This document shows, piece by piece, positions 19,013-28,111 of a DNA stretch of 64,000 bases. The notes below the pieces were generated by a model, which had not been told where the DNA came from, searched no databases, and saw only the letters and a list, made by a program, of their open reading frames with translations. A program made the translations under genes and the position numbers. Location: assembly GCF_011046555.1 (NCBI RefSeq), contig NZ_CP049246.1, positions 2,294,001 to 2,358,000 on the forward strand, given 5' to 3'. Position 1 is the first letter of the stretch; each line of letters begins with the position of its first letter. The DNA is from Sphingobacterium lactis. GTDB lineage: Bacteria > Bacteroidota > Bacteroidia > Sphingobacteriales > Sphingobacteriaceae.

Positions 19013-19213
19013 ATGAATGAACTATTCAAAACCTGCGTCATCTTACTTGAGCAATTGGCGGCACTTACGAACACAACCTACGAAGAAATTAATATCTATA
19101 TTTTCGTAATTGCCATGCCATTGATGTTGATCCTGCTGATTATTAGCAATTTTATATTAACACTAAAGCTGTGGAAGCGAAATAAAGCGACTGTGAGCAA
19201 CGGCAAATTGTAA
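19013..19213 (+). CDS. Small single-span membrane protein
   Basis: 66 aa. A soluble helical N terminus (residues 1-26) precedes one strong hydrophobic helix (about 27-52, IYIFVIAMPLMLILLIISNFILTL) and a basic tail (KLWKRNKATVSNGKL). The ATG follows AT-rich DNA after the repeat region. No family was recognised; the hydrophobicity and charge pattern support a genuine protein. Confidence 0.55.
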   Translation: MNELFKTCVILLEQLAALTNTTYEEINIYIFVIAMPLMLILLIISNFILTLKLWKRNKATVSNGKL

Positions 19214-20041
19214 GACCATCTAGATAAGGTCAGCTAGTTCCTTCATTCTCGATGTCTGTGATGCTCATCATCTCCAGATTCGAAGGTGGAGGAACATTTT
19301 GCTGGGCTTGCGCATATTCCTATTACTTTTCCCGCAAAATAATTTTGGAATCTCATTTTAATCGCCTATATTTCAGTCAAATAACTTCAGGGTCCCAATC
19401 GAAACCCAACTGCCTTTTTCAACTTCCATTTTCATAGATCTTTCTTTAATTTCCTATTATTCTCATCACTAATATCCTACTTCATTGGAAAAGTAAAAAC
19501 GCTAACACGCTGTCGCTTTGCCATTTTCGTAATTTCATTTCTTCGTACTACTGTTTGTGGGTTTGCAGGAAATATGCGTTGATTTGCCTTAATGACAATA
19601 TATAGGCTTAATGGACCTTGTCTGAGGTGCTAGCGTATTGCGTCCGAATTGCAACCGTGGTGAGAGCGTGTCTATAGGCACGCTCTCACCACGCTCTGAC
19701 CACGCTCTCACCTCGGACGCATGTCAGACAAGGTCCTATTCGCCATTTTCTATTGTGATTAAAAGAAAAATACTTTAACAGTTATTTAATCCTTTTTTTT
19801 GGGGTCATTATACCTTTTATCAAAAGCAACATATTTCAAGTATGGAAGCATTCTACCCAAATTGGTACGTATAAATACTTGAACCTTAGCTGTTTTTATT
19901 GATTTTCAGGAATTTTGTTGTAAATTTTAAAAAAACAAACCAAGTCCTTTGACGAGTTGTTCATTGCAACACACGGAAGGTTTAAAGTCACACCGTATAA
20001 AATCATACTATTAATAATTAAAAAAGAGAGGAGATAAGATT
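19214..20041. other. Intergenic region with one large palindromic element
   Basis: About 830 bp. The only clear structure is the palindromic element at 19613-19736; otherwise AT-rich sequence. A 61-codon frame at 19252-19437 has no coding character. The last bases hold a strong ribosome-binding site (AGAGAGGAG) for the copper-storage gene. Confidence 0.6.
19613..19736. repeat. Multi-level palindromic element
   Basis: Outer arms GGACCTTGTCTGA (19613-19625) and TCAGACAAGGTCC (19724-19736) match perfectly. Inside are GCGTCCGA (19640-19647) and TCGGACGC (19713-19720). The central hairpin CGTGGTGAGAGCGTG/CACGCTCTCACCACG (19656-19693) is followed by one more CCACGCTCTCACC copy. Confidence 0.88.
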
Positions 20042-20383
20042 ATGGCTTATGATGAATTAGTTAAAAGATGTATTGATTTATGTCAACAGTGCGAAACGGC
20101 ATGTTTAACCTGTGCGGATGCCTGTCTGAACGAGAAAGATATTGATATGCTGCGCGACTGTATCAAGACGGATCTGGAATGCGCTGAAATCTGTGGGGTA
20201 ACCGCTCGTATTTTGGCGTTGAATGGGGACTTCCAGAAGGATATCGTGCGTCTATGTCAACAATTGTGCGAAGCATGTGCTGAGGAATGTGAAAAACATG
20301 CTGGGCACGGTATGGAACATTGTGAAGCATGTGCTAAGGCATGCCGCGCATGTGCTGAAGCCTGTAAGAAATTAGTTGCATAA
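20042..20383 (+). CDS. Four-helix-bundle copper storage protein (Csp / DUF326)
   Basis: 113 aa with 18 cysteines placed on helices in CxxxC, CxxC and related spacings (CIDLCQQCETACLTCADAC; CQQLCEACAEEC; CEACAKACRACAEAC), plus His pairs. This is the DUF326 pattern of Csp proteins, whose Cys-lined four-helix bundles bind many Cu(I) ions. The absence of a signal peptide makes it a cytosolic (Csp3-type) copper store or detoxifier. A strong Shine-Dalgarno (GAGGAG) precedes the ATG. No copper exporter or CueR-type regulator is adjacent. Confidence 0.93.
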   Translation: MAYDELVKRCIDLCQQCETACLTCADACLNEKDIDMLRDCIKTDLECAEICGVTARILALNGDFQKDIVRLCQQLCEACAEECEKHAGHGMEHCEACAKACRACAEACKKLVA

Positions 20384-20402
20384 TAAAATGCCAATTATTC
20401 CA

Positions 20403-20471
20403 ATTTACCTTAAGCCCTGAAATAGGCCTTTACCGTATTTCGGTAAATTTAAATTAGATCTTAAGGTAAAT
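20403..20471. repeat. Nested inverted repeat after the copper-storage gene
   Basis: The perfect 12-bp pair ATTTACCTTAAG (20403-20414) / CTTAAGGTAAAT (20460-20471) encloses the hairpin TTTACCG-TATTT-CGGTAAA (20429-20447). It could fold as the 3' end of the upstream mRNA or act as an operator. Confidence 0.7.
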
Positions 20472-20572
20472 TTAATCTATTATTAACCTTGTAAAGCTTT
20501 GGTAATTTGATATATAAGGATATATTTGTTTAAGCTTTTACATAATTGTTAACCAACTTTTAATTAGCTGCC

Positions 20573-20992
20573 ATGGTTTCTAAAAATATTCTCGTAGATA
20601 CCACATTGATTGGAACCCTCCAATTTTACGTATATGTTTTCAATACGGAAACAGGTGCTATTGGGTTCGGCATGTTTATCAATGATGGCCCCAAACCAAT
20701 ATTCTATTTATTAAATGGCAATGGTTCGCGGATTACCTTGAATTTTGACGATGAACAAATTCTATGGCTTTGCCAACAGAGTACCTTCTCTACCGATGAA
20801 CGACGGATGCTGTTCAAGGAGTTTCTGGCCTACGCTACTAAAATGGAGAAGAAAGCTGCAAACTTAGTGTTTCGTGACGCCAAGATGAATTATTTGTCTG
20901 AATCCCGCGAAATAATACGCTACAAACGCATGTACGTCCATTTCCAGAATGAATCCCTATCATCCAGCAAACGAAGCCTTATAACTGATTAA
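20573..20992 (+). CDS. Hypothetical protein, possibly a stress or growth accessory
   Basis: 139 aa, no signal peptide or membrane helix. The N half is beta-rich (FYVYVFNTETGAIGFGMFIND), followed by an amphipathic helix with many charged residues. No family was recognised. Its last 14 bp overlap the 3' end of the convergently transcribed MocR gene, which is unusual but compatible with two real genes. Start at the ATG at 20573. Confidence 0.6.
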   Translation: MVSKNILVDTTLIGTLQFYVYVFNTETGAIGFGMFINDGPKPIFYLLNGNGSRITLNFDDEQILWLCQQSTFSTDERRMLFKEFLAYATKMEKKAANLVFRDAKMNYLSESREIIRYKRMYVHFQNESLSSSKRSLITD

Positions 20993-22463
20993 GGAGCAAT
21001 TGTTCGTAGGATTGCTGTAGGATATCCACTGTTTTATCAATTTCTTCTAAACTCAAGTTTCCGAATCCGATACGCATTGCGGTTATGTCCCTCGTCTGGT
21101 ACAAGAGGGTCTTGGGGATAAATAAGTTTCTTTGCTTGGCAAGATGTGCCAGTTTGGCCAGATTGATTGGGTGCTTCCACCTGATCCATAGGGCCAGTCC
21201 GCCGTTGGGAATCTGAAAATCCAGCGCATGACCCAGTTTTAAGCTCAGTTGTAGCGCCATGTGATCCCGCCGCTGTTTATAGGCTTTCAGCGAGCGCTTC
21301 AAGTGCCGGTGAATCGCGCCCTCTTCAATCATTTCACCAAGTGCCTGTTCCATTAATATATCGCCCTGCCGATCAATGATCCCCAGATGCTTGCGCATCT
21401 CGACCATGATGTCCTCCGGTCCGACAATAAATCCCGTTCGGAATCCCGGGGCCAAGGATTTTCCAAAAGAACTGACATAAATGACCATGCCCCCCTTATC
21501 TGCGCTGATGAGCGGGAGGGAAGGCTGTTTATCATATTGGAAGTCATATTCATGGTCATCCTCCACAAGTACGAAGCCATATGTGCTTGCCAACTGCAAT
21601 AAGCGCATCCGTTTTTGCGGGCTGTGGTTGATGGTCGTAGGATAATGGTTTTGGGGTGTCAGGTACACCATGCGGATTGGTTGTGTTTTGCACAGCTCTT
21701 CGAGTGCATCCAGGTCCAGACCATCAGCGCGTAGGGGAACCGTTGCAATTTTGCTACCCGACTTTTGGAAAATCATATTCGCAGAAAAATAACTGAGTTC
21801 GCTGACTACGACCGTATCTCCCTGTTCCAGCAATATTTCCGCAATGATATACAGGCTCATCTCGGTACTTCTGGTGATGAGGATGTTCTTGCTGTCAATC
21901 TGTAGACCACGGGAGTAATGCAGGTAATTTTTCATCTGCTCCTTGAAATATTGGCTACCGTCGGTTTGAAAATAACCCATTTTGGATTGGTTGCTCTTGC
22001 GTTTGATATTGGCACTATAAAAACGGGAAAGATCATCCACTTGTGTCAGGCGGATATCCGGCGTGCCATCCGTCAGTTGATAAGCGCAATGTGCCTGTTC
22101 AAATGGACTTTCCAGGAGAAAGGACTTCCGGAAGGGGTAGCCGGTATTTGTCGGAAAGGCATTGGCCAATTTTTTATGGCCTTTTTGATGGGGCAATTCT
22201 GCGGATATGAAAGTCCCTTGGTTCGGTTTGATCTCCACCCAGCCTTGCGCATACAATTCATCGTAAACTGCGGTAATCGTGTTTCGATGTACTTCCAACA
22301 GGGATCCTAAAGCCCTGCTCCCCGGCAATTTAACCCCTGGGTTGATCTTCCCCAAGTTAATCGCATAGATGAGCTGATTTGCGATCTGCAAATAAATCGG
22401 AAGTGTCGCTTGCCGATCGATCTGGACAAAACTGCGGAATGGAATTTCAGCCGGACTATTCAT
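20979..22463 (-). CDS. MocR-type (GntR-HTH plus aminotransferase-fold) transcriptional regulator
   Basis: 494 aa. The N-terminal winged helix of GntR type (about residues 15-90, LPGSRALGSLLEVHRNTITAVYDEL, GWV..GTFI) is joined to a fold-type-I PLP aminotransferase domain (about 125-490). The expected PLP Lys is at about 335 in SSFGKSLAPGFRTG, with an acidic EDDHEYDF motif near 301-308. MocR proteins such as PdxR and GabR use bound PLP to sense amino compounds. Here the gene is divergent from the biotin operon, 65 bp away, so it is the obvious candidate regulator of that operon. Confidence 0.93.
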   Translation of the reverse strand: MNSPAEIPFRSFVQIDRQATLPIYLQIANQLIYAINLGKINPGVKLPGSRALGSLLEVHRNTITAVYDELYAQGWVEIKPNQGTFISAELPHQKGHKKLANAFPTNTGYPFRKSFLLESPFEQAHCAYQLTDGTPDIRLTQVDDLSRFYSANIKRKSNQSKMGYFQTDGSQYFKEQMKNYLHYSRGLQIDSKNILITRSTEMSLYIIAEILLEQGDTVVVSELSYFSANMIFQKSGSKIATVPLRADGLDLDALEELCKTQPIRMVYLTPQNHYPTTINHSPQKRMRLLQLASTYGFVLVEDDHEYDFQYDKQPSLPLISADKGGMVIYVSSFGKSLAPGFRTGFIVGPEDIMVEMRKHLGIIDRQGDILMEQALGEMIEEGAIHRHLKRSLKAYKQRRDHMALQLSLKLGHALDFQIPNGGLALWIRWKHPINLAKLAHLAKQRNLFIPKTLLYQTRDITAMRIGFGNLSLEEIDKTVDILQQSYEQLLLNQL

Positions 22464-22528
22464 ATTCTTAAAACTGGCACCTAGTAATAGTCCGGCAAGG
22501 TACTACTTTTGGTGCAAATACACATATT
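22464..22528. promoter_or_regulatory. Divergent mocR-bio control region
   Basis: Holds a -7 element TACTTTTG (22504-22511) for the bio operon without a recognisable -33 TTG, as expected for an activated promoter. The imperfect dyad GCACCTAGTA..TACTACTTTTGGTGC spans 22477-22515 and is a possible MocR operator. Confidence 0.45.
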
Positions 22529-23158
22529 ATGAAATCTATTCTAACAAATATCGTGTCACAGGATCCGTTGCATGCGATGTGGTTGAACACCTTATCCTTT
22601 ATGGAAAATTCCGGAGCGCGAAAGATCTCGGCATGCGAAGATCGGGAGTTGACCGACCTAATGCAATTGAAACATGCGGCAGAGGAGCATAGGCATGCCT
22701 ATTACCTAAAAAAACAGATCGGGAAATTGGATGTCTCGGGATTTGACCATTACCTGTTGGATAGCATGCTCGGTGGAAGGGAATCCATGCAGTACCTCCA
22801 CCAATTGGATCTGTTGACCTGTAGGTACCTAAAGAAGACATTTGACCTTGCTGGACAAGATCTTAAGTATGCTGCTTACCTCTTTGTCACCTACGCCATT
22901 GAGGTACGTGCTGATGCACTCTACCCAATTTATCAGGAAGTCCTGACCGAGATGGGGTCCAAGGTGATGGTCAAATCCATTATCCTGGAGGAGGAAGGTC
23001 ATTTGGAAGAGATGATCGGACAATTGCAGCATTTCCATCCGGATTGGGAGCACCATGCGGCTCATGTCATTGCACTAGAGCAGCAGCTCTTTGATCGTTG
23101 GGTAGTGGCCCTCAGCAAGGAAGTTGACCATGAAATCCTGTCAGCACGTGCAAACTGA
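22529..23158 (+). CDS. Ferritin-like diiron protein, first gene of the biotin operon
   Basis: 209 aa, all-helical, no signal peptide. Potential iron ligands follow the classic carboxylate-bridged diiron order: E26 (helix 1), E53-x-x-H56 (AAEEHRHA), E125 (YAIEVRAD), E155-x-x-H158 (LEEEGHLEE). This E..ExxH..E..ExxH pattern is that of ferritin-like oxidases and oxygenases. Not one of the known pimeloyl-route enzymes I know (BioC, BioH, BioI, BioW, BioZ) resembles it. bioF overlaps its 3' end, implying translational coupling. Possible roles are oxidative formation of the pimeloyl moiety or iron supply to BioB; the first is inference from position and motif only. Confidence 0.8.
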   Translation: MKSILTNIVSQDPLHAMWLNTLSFMENSGARKISACEDRELTDLMQLKHAAEEHRHAYYLKKQIGKLDVSGFDHYLLDSMLGGRESMQYLHQLDLLTCRYLKKTFDLAGQDLKYAAYLFVTYAIEVRADALYPIYQEVLTEMGSKVMVKSIILEEEGHLEEMIGQLQHFHPDWEHHAAHVIALEQQLFDRWVVALSKEVDHEILSARAN

Positions 23159-24245
23159 TCTGTCCTGCAGGCTACAGGAGGTCAAGGAGCGGGGAACCTA
23201 CAGATCCTTGCGACACGGACGCGGACCTGTTGATTTCTTTTCCAATGATTACCTGGGCTATACACAGAACCTCGCGCTACAGCACTATGCGAAATCACTG
23301 ATGGAGGGTTATCCACACTATTTTATGGGTTCGACCGGATCCCGCCTGATCAGTGGCAACTATCCCATAACGGAAGAGGTCGAAGCCTGTATTGCTGCTC
23401 ATCATGAGGTACAGTCTGCCATGTTGTTCCCGACGGGATATATGGCCAATCTAACCCTATTTTCAACGCTGCCACAGCGGGGAGATACGGTAATCTTGGA
23501 TGAATATGTACACCGGTCGGTGTTGGATGGCTGTCGTATGGGGGCAGCCACACGCTGGAAATTCCGACATAATGACCTGAACCACTTGGCGGATTTACTG
23601 GCTAGAGCGAAGGGGCGGATCTGGATCGGCGTCGAGAGCCTGTATTCCATGGATGGGGATTTAGCGCCTTTGGTTGATATGACTGCTCTTGCGCAGCGCT
23701 ACGGTGCTTGCCTGCTGGTCGATGAAGCCCATGCAATCGGTGTGTTCGGATTGGGATTGGTGAAGGAATTGGGGCTGAGCGACCAGATTTTTGCAAGTGT
23801 AGTGACTTATGGAAAGGCTTTTGGTCAGCATGGTGCTGTTTTGTTGGGAAGCAAAACCTTAAAGAATTGTGTGGTGAATTTTGGGAGTCCCTTTATCTAT
23901 TCCACGGCGATGCCCATCGCCTCGGGTCTACTGATCCAGCACGCGTATGCCACTTTCCATTCCGACAGTACGGCACAAGAGGCTCTGGCGGACAGGGTAC
24001 GGTATTTTGAGCAGCATGCCCTGGGAGAATCAGCATCGGGGAGCCCAATTAAACCGATCTACTTATCGAAAGATGCTTGTAGGGCAGCTGTGTTCAACGA
24101 ATTGGAAGACCAGGGGATCTCCTGCAGTTATATCAAATCGCCTACGGTTCCGATAGGCAAGGAGCGAATACGGATTTGCCTGCATGCCTTTAATACGCAT
24201 GCTGAGATCGATAGCCTTGTAGGAATTCTTAAAAAATATCAATGA
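23130..24245 (+). CDS. bioF: 8-amino-7-oxononanoate synthase (KAPA synthase)
   Basis: 371 aa from the ATG at 23130, which overlaps the previous gene by 29 bp; a TTG lies two codons upstream. Fold-type-I PLP enzyme with the alpha-oxoamine synthase motifs FFSNDYLGY, GSTGSRLISGNY, DEAHAIGVFG (Asp about 198) and TYGKAFGQHGA with the PLP Lys at about 229. It condenses a pimeloyl thioester with alanine to KAPA. It ends in an ATGA overlap with bioD. Fairly short at the C terminus but complete. Confidence 0.95.
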   Translation: MKSCQHVQTDLSCRLQEVKERGTYRSLRHGRGPVDFFSNDYLGYTQNLALQHYAKSLMEGYPHYFMGSTGSRLISGNYPITEEVEACIAAHHEVQSAMLFPTGYMANLTLFSTLPQRGDTVILDEYVHRSVLDGCRMGAATRWKFRHNDLNHLADLLARAKGRIWIGVESLYSMDGDLAPLVDMTALAQRYGACLLVDEAHAIGVFGLGLVKELGLSDQIFASVVTYGKAFGQHGAVLLGSKTLKNCVVNFGSPFIYSTAMPIASGLLIQHAYATFHSDSTAQEALADRVRYFEQHALGESASGSPIKPIYLSKDACRAAVFNELEDQGISCSYIKSPTVPIGKERIRICLHAFNTHAEIDSLVGILKKYQ

Positions 24246-24886
24246 TGAATAAGCGCTATTTTATTACCGGTATAGGAACAGAAGTAGGGAAGACGGTTGT
24301 AAGTGCAGCGTTGGTGGATTATTTAGGGACGGCCTATTGGAAGCCCATTCAATCCGGCGACTTGCAGGCCAGTGATTCCATGCGGATTCGTGCCTTGTGT
24401 ACTTCCGAACCCACCATCTTTCCTGAACAGTATCAATTGAAACATCCAGCATCCCCACATGATGCTTCGGAACGTGAAGGGATCCAAATCAGCTTAACCG
24501 ATTTTTCCATGCCTAACCAAACGGCTGCGCTATTGGTAGAAGGCGCTGGTGGACTGTTCGTTCCGATCAATTCGGAAGAATTTATGATCGATCTGATGGA
24601 CCAGCTTGGGCTTCCTGCCATCCTGGTCTGCCGAGATTATTTGGGATGCATAAACCATACCCTGTTGAGCATAGCCGCATTGGTCCATAAAGGCATACAA
24701 CTTGCTTTTGTGGTGTTCAACGGAGCATTCGAACCGGCGACCCAACGGGTAATCGAAAGTCACCTGCCCGCTGGAACTGACGCTATATACATCCCTGAAA
24801 TAAAAGAGATTAACAAAATGAATTTAAGTACTGCCGTAGGGCAAATCAAAATTGTAGAACATACAAATGGAGCATTTAGAAAGTAA
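24242..24886 (+). CDS. bioD: Dethiobiotin synthetase
   Basis: 214 aa. The P-loop [12 protein letters not shown] (about 10-21) marks the BioD fold; WKPIQSGD and [11 protein letters not shown] are the characteristic substrate-binding and Walker-B-like motifs. It carboxylates DAPA and closes the ureido ring using ATP. The start overlaps the bioF stop (ATGA), and its last 20 bp overlap bioB. The C-terminal region is somewhat divergent but of normal length. Confidence 0.96.
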   Translation: MMNKRYFITGIGTEVGKTVVSAALVDYLGTAYWKPIQSGDLQASDSMRIRALCTSEPTIFPEQYQLKHPASPHDASEREGIQISLTDFSMPNQTAALLVEGAGGLFVPINSEEFMIDLMDQLGLPAILVCRDYLGCINHTLLSIAALVHKGIQLAFVVFNGAFEPATQRVIESHLPAGTDAIYIPEIKEINKMNLSTAVGQIKIVEHTNGAFRK

Positions 24887-25868
24887 AGAATTACGTCACG
24901 ATTGGACGAAGGAGGAATTGTTGGCGATCTATCATCGGCCATTATTGGATTTGGTTTTTGAGGCCGCCAGCGTACATCGTAGGTGGCATCGACCGGATGA
25001 GGTTCAGATTTCAACATTGCTGTCGGTGAAAACAGGGGGCTGTCCCGAGGATTGTTCCTACTGTGGTCAGGCCGCACGCTACCATACCGATATCAAGGTG
25101 CAAAGTCTCTTGCCGACCGAAACAGTTCTGACGCATGCGCAGAAGGCAAAAGATGCGGGTTCTTCCCGTTTCTGCATGGCTGCAGCATGGCGCGAAGTGC
25201 GGGACAACCGTGATTTCGACCGGATCATCGATATGGTGAAAGGGGTAAATGATATGGGGCTAGAGGTGTGCTGCACACTGGGTATGTTGACCGAGCACCA
25301 AGCGCAGCGATTGCAAGAGGCGGGCTTATATGCCTATAACCATAACCTGGATACTTCGGAGGAATTTTATGACGAGATTATCTCCACCCGAAAGTTCGAT
25401 AACCGGATTCAGACGATCAATAATGTCCGAAAGGCAGGCATAACGGTCTGCTCGGGAGGTATTATCGGTTTGGGCGAAAAACCGGCCGATCGGATATCCA
25501 TGTTGCGCACCTTGGCGAATATGGAGAGACATCCGGAATCAGTTCCCATCAATGCCCTTGCTCGGGTACCCGGCACGCCCTTGGAAAATCTGCCGAAGGT
25601 CGATGTGTGGGACATGGTCCGCATGATCGCAACGGCTCGCATCGTGATGCCTGCTTCGATGGTGCGGTTGAGTGCAGGGCGCATTGAGATGACGGAAGTG
25701 GAGCAGGCCTGGTGCTTTATGGCCGGGGCGAATTCCATTTTTACGGGCGAGCGGCAGACCTTGCTGGTTACGCCAAATCCTGGGGTTGATGAAGATATGC
25801 AGATGCTACAGAATTTGGGGCTGAAACCGATGCCATCGAAAAAGGAGGTGTCGTGCAGCAATGGATAG
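24867..25868 (+). CDS. bioB: Biotin synthase
   Basis: 333 aa radical-SAM enzyme. The CxxxCxxC cluster motif CPEDCSYC is at residues 59-66, preceded by the BioB motif SVKTGGC and followed by [12 protein letters not shown] and EVCCTLGM; the auxiliary-cluster Arg lies in VRLSAGR. It inserts sulfur into dethiobiotin, sacrificing its [2Fe-2S] cluster. It lacks the N-terminal extensions of some families. Its 3' end carries the ribosome-binding site of bioA. Confidence 0.98.
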   Translation: MEHLESKELRHDWTKEELLAIYHRPLLDLVFEAASVHRRWHRPDEVQISTLLSVKTGGCPEDCSYCGQAARYHTDIKVQSLLPTETVLTHAQKAKDAGSSRFCMAAAWREVRDNRDFDRIIDMVKGVNDMGLEVCCTLGMLTEHQAQRLQEAGLYAYNHNLDTSEEFYDEIISTRKFDNRIQTINNVRKAGITVCSGGIIGLGEKPADRISMLRTLANMERHPESVPINALARVPGTPLENLPKVDVWDMVRMIATARIVMPASMVRLSAGRIEMTEVEQAWCFMAGANSIFTGERQTLLVTPNPGVDEDMQMLQNLGLKPMPSKKEVSCSNG

Positions 25869-27124
25869 CACGCGATAAAGCCGTCAATTGGCACCCGTAT
25901 TCGCAGATGAAAACGAGCAACCATATCCCCATCGTCCGTGGCGAGGGGAGTTACATCTTCGATGGAAATGGGAAAGGTTACTTGGACATGATCTGTTCGT
26001 GGTGGGTGACCCTACATGGACATGCCCATCCCTATATTGCCACCAAGGTGTTTGAACAGCTCAACACATTGGAGCAGGTGATCTTTGCCGGCTTTACACA
26101 CGAGCCGGCGGTTGTGCTTTCCGAAAGGTTGCTGGCTTTGTTGCCTGCCAATCAGGAAAAGGTGTTCTATACAGATAACGGCTCCACGGCTGTGGAAGTA
26201 GCGCTCAAGATGTGCATACAGCAATCCTATCAGCGCGGCAATCGAAAATCCAAGATTGTGGCCTTTCGCAATGGCTATCATGGCGATACCTTCGGGGCGA
26301 TGTCGGTATCCGCCCGTGGCCAATGGACCTCCCCATTTGCAGATATGTTGTTCGATGTGCTCTTTATCGATGCGCCGACTCCAGAAAATCTACAGGCGAG
26401 TATAGCAGTCCTTCGGGACCATGCGGATGAAATCGCCTGTTTCATCTATGAACCTTTGGTGCAGGGAGCAGGTGGGATGCTGATACATCGAGCGGAAGAC
26501 CTGTCGGTTCTGATGCGGGCGTGTCGTCAATTGGGCATCCCAATGATCCAGGATGAGGTATTCGTCGGCTTTGGACGAACCGGAACATTGTTCGCTGCGG
26601 ATCAATTGACGGAGATGCCGGATATCATGTGCTTTTCAAAAGGATTAACCGGAGGAACCATGCCAATGGGCATAACCACCTGCACCGAAGCGATCTATCA
26701 ATCTTTCTATGATGACGATAAACGGAAGGCATTATTCCACGGACATTCATTCACAGCAAGTCCGATTGCTTGTGCGGCATCGCTGGCGAGTTTGGACCTC
26801 TTGTTACTTCCTGAAACTAGGGCGAGTATCAAACGGATCGTGGATAGTCAGGCCCAATTTGCGCGAAAGCTTCAGGATTACCCAAAGGCAAAGCATGTGC
26901 GGCAGCTGGGAACCATATTGGCCTTCGATTGGGCGGTTGAAGATGGGAATGGTTATTTCAGCGATATTCAACAGCGTTTGTCTATGTTCTTTATGGAACG
27001 TGGCGTGCTATTGCGACCATTGGGCAATGTCGTATATATCTTGCCACCGTATTGCGCGACAACAGAACAACTACAGGAGACATACGAAGTGGTGATCGAG
27101 GCATTGAAGAGGGATCGGTTGTGA
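25853..27124 (+). CDS. bioA: Adenosylmethionine--8-amino-7-oxononanoate aminotransferase (DAPA synthase)
   Basis: 423 aa starting at a GTG (25853), supported by a perfect AGGAGG at 25843-25848 inside bioB; the genes overlap by 16 bp. Class-III aminotransferase motifs are the substrate region WHPYSQM near the N terminus, [32 protein letters not shown] (Asp about 234) and FSKGLTGG with the PLP Lys at about 263. It converts KAPA to DAPA, usually with SAM as amino donor. Last gene of the operon. Confidence 0.97.
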   Translation: MQQWIARDKAVNWHPYSQMKTSNHIPIVRGEGSYIFDGNGKGYLDMICSWWVTLHGHAHPYIATKVFEQLNTLEQVIFAGFTHEPAVVLSERLLALLPANQEKVFYTDNGSTAVEVALKMCIQQSYQRGNRKSKIVAFRNGYHGDTFGAMSVSARGQWTSPFADMLFDVLFIDAPTPENLQASIAVLRDHADEIACFIYEPLVQGAGGMLIHRAEDLSVLMRACRQLGIPMIQDEVFVGFGRTGTLFAADQLTEMPDIMCFSKGLTGGTMPMGITTCTEAIYQSFYDDDKRKALFHGHSFTASPIACAASLASLDLLLLPETRASIKRIVDSQAQFARKLQDYPKAKHVRQLGTILAFDWAVEDGNGYFSDIQQRLSMFFMERGVLLRPLGNVVYILPPYCATTEQLQETYEVVIEALKRDRL

Positions 27125-27297
27125 ATCTAATGGAAAGTTCGGTTTGACATGTCGGGTAGGGGGAGGTGAATGGATTGAATTTTGTTGAGTTAAATTATTG
27201 TAAAAAATTGAAAAATTTAGAATTTGAAAAAATCAAAATGTGAACTTGAGTATTCATAAATGTCCAATTGTTTCTGTGCCTCTTGACTAGCGGCTTT

Positions 27298-27504
27298 TTA
27301 GTCTAACTCATTTTTATCAATGCCGGCTTGTTTAAGTACGGCAAGGAAAGTACCTTTTTTCATATCCTTGCCACCGTGTACAGGCACAATAACCGTTTTA
27401 TTGGTAACGGGGTTACAATAGAGTTTGTGCGAACCTTTGGAGCGTTTGAAAATAAAGCCGTGTTGTTCTAGAATTTTGATAAGATACATTGGGCTTAGGT
27501 TCAT
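27298..27504 (-). CDS. hicA: HicA-type mRNA interferase toxin
   Basis: 68 aa with the YcfA/HicA dsRBD-like fold: LIKILEQHGF, the catalytic-His motif GSHKLY (His about 26) and VPVHGGKDMKKGT. HicA toxins cleave mRNAs until neutralised by HicB. Its ATG overlaps the hicB stop (ATGA). Last gene of a three-gene operon; reads toward the end of bioA, leaving a 170-bp convergent gap. Confidence 0.93.
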   Translation of the reverse strand: MNLSPMYLIKILEQHGFIFKRSKGSHKLYCNPVTNKTVIVPVHGGKDMKKGTFLAVLKQAGIDKNELD

Positions 27505-27725
27505 TCTGCTTGAAGGTTTAAAGAGTACTCCAAAGTATTGCTATCATCGGGAACAGCTTCACCTCTTGCCTGCAATTCTTCAATGTAAAGTTCGATAGCT
27601 TCCTTTGCCATTGCGATAGCTTCGTCCACATCTTCGCCATAAGTAATACAGCCAGGCAAAGCAGGAACAGAAACCGTAAAACCGCCTTCGGTTTCCTTGT
27701 GTAAATGGATCTTGTATGTGTACAT
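27501..27725 (-). CDS. hicB: HicB-type antitoxin, short form
   Basis: 74 aa from the ATG at 27725. It has the HicB partial RNase-H-like domain (EGGFTVSVPALPGCITYGEDVDEAIAMAKEAIELYIEEL). It stops after this domain: the usual C-terminal HTH or RHH DNA-binding domain is absent. DNA binding is presumably done by the XRE protein encoded immediately upstream, whose stop lies 1 bp before this start. This is the short-HicB arrangement. Confidence 0.92.
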   Translation of the reverse strand: MYTYKIHLHKETEGGFTVSVPALPGCITYGEDVDEAIAMAKEAIELYIEELQARGEAVPDDSNTLEYSLNLQAE

Positions 27726-27726
27726 A

Positions 27727-28092
27727 TTATTGAGCAATTAAAGTTTGTAAATTATCTTTCATACGCTTATTAGCTAACGCCAAATCAATCATTTTAAACA
27801 AGGCTTGTTGTTCATCAGGAGCGAGGGTATCAATTAGTTTTATTTTTTGCATAAGAGGCAGGTTTACCTCTTGTTGCAAATCGTCCGGCTTAAAAAACTC
27901 GGCTATATCCACTTCAAAGACCAAAGCCAGTTTTTCCAATGTAGAAATAGACGGTTCCACCTTTCCATTCTCAATTCGGCTGTATTGCCCTTGTGGAACA
28001 CCCGAATCTGCACATACTTCTTTTTGGGAAAGGTGTTTAATCGCTCTCAAACGTTTGATATTCTTAGCTATTAGTGCTACTGTCTGTACCAT
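27727..28092 (-). CDS. XRE-family HTH regulator of the hicAB operon
   Basis: 121 aa from the ATG at 28092. The N-terminal helix-turn-helix (about 8-65, RLRAIKHLSQKEVCADSGVPQGQYSRIENGKVEPSISTLEKLALVF) is followed by a helical C-terminal region probably used for dimerisation or HicB contact. First gene of xre-hicB-hicA. It likely represses its own promoter through the palindrome at 28119-28138. Confidence 0.92.
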   Translation of the reverse strand: MVQTVALIAKNIKRLRAIKHLSQKEVCADSGVPQGQYSRIENGKVEPSISTLEKLALVFEVDIAEFFKPDDLQQEVNLPLMQKIKLIDTLAPDEQQALFKMIDLALANKRMKDNLQTLIAQ

Positions 28093-28111
28093 AAACAACT
28101 CATTTATACAG

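Noticed and set aside
19252..19437. 61-codon plus-strand ORF
   Set aside because: No domain, no membrane pattern consistent with function, poor context.
22529..23158. First bio-operon gene as BioC methyltransferase or BioH esterase
   Set aside because: No SAM-binding glycine motif and no GxSxG motif; the protein is an all-helical diiron type.
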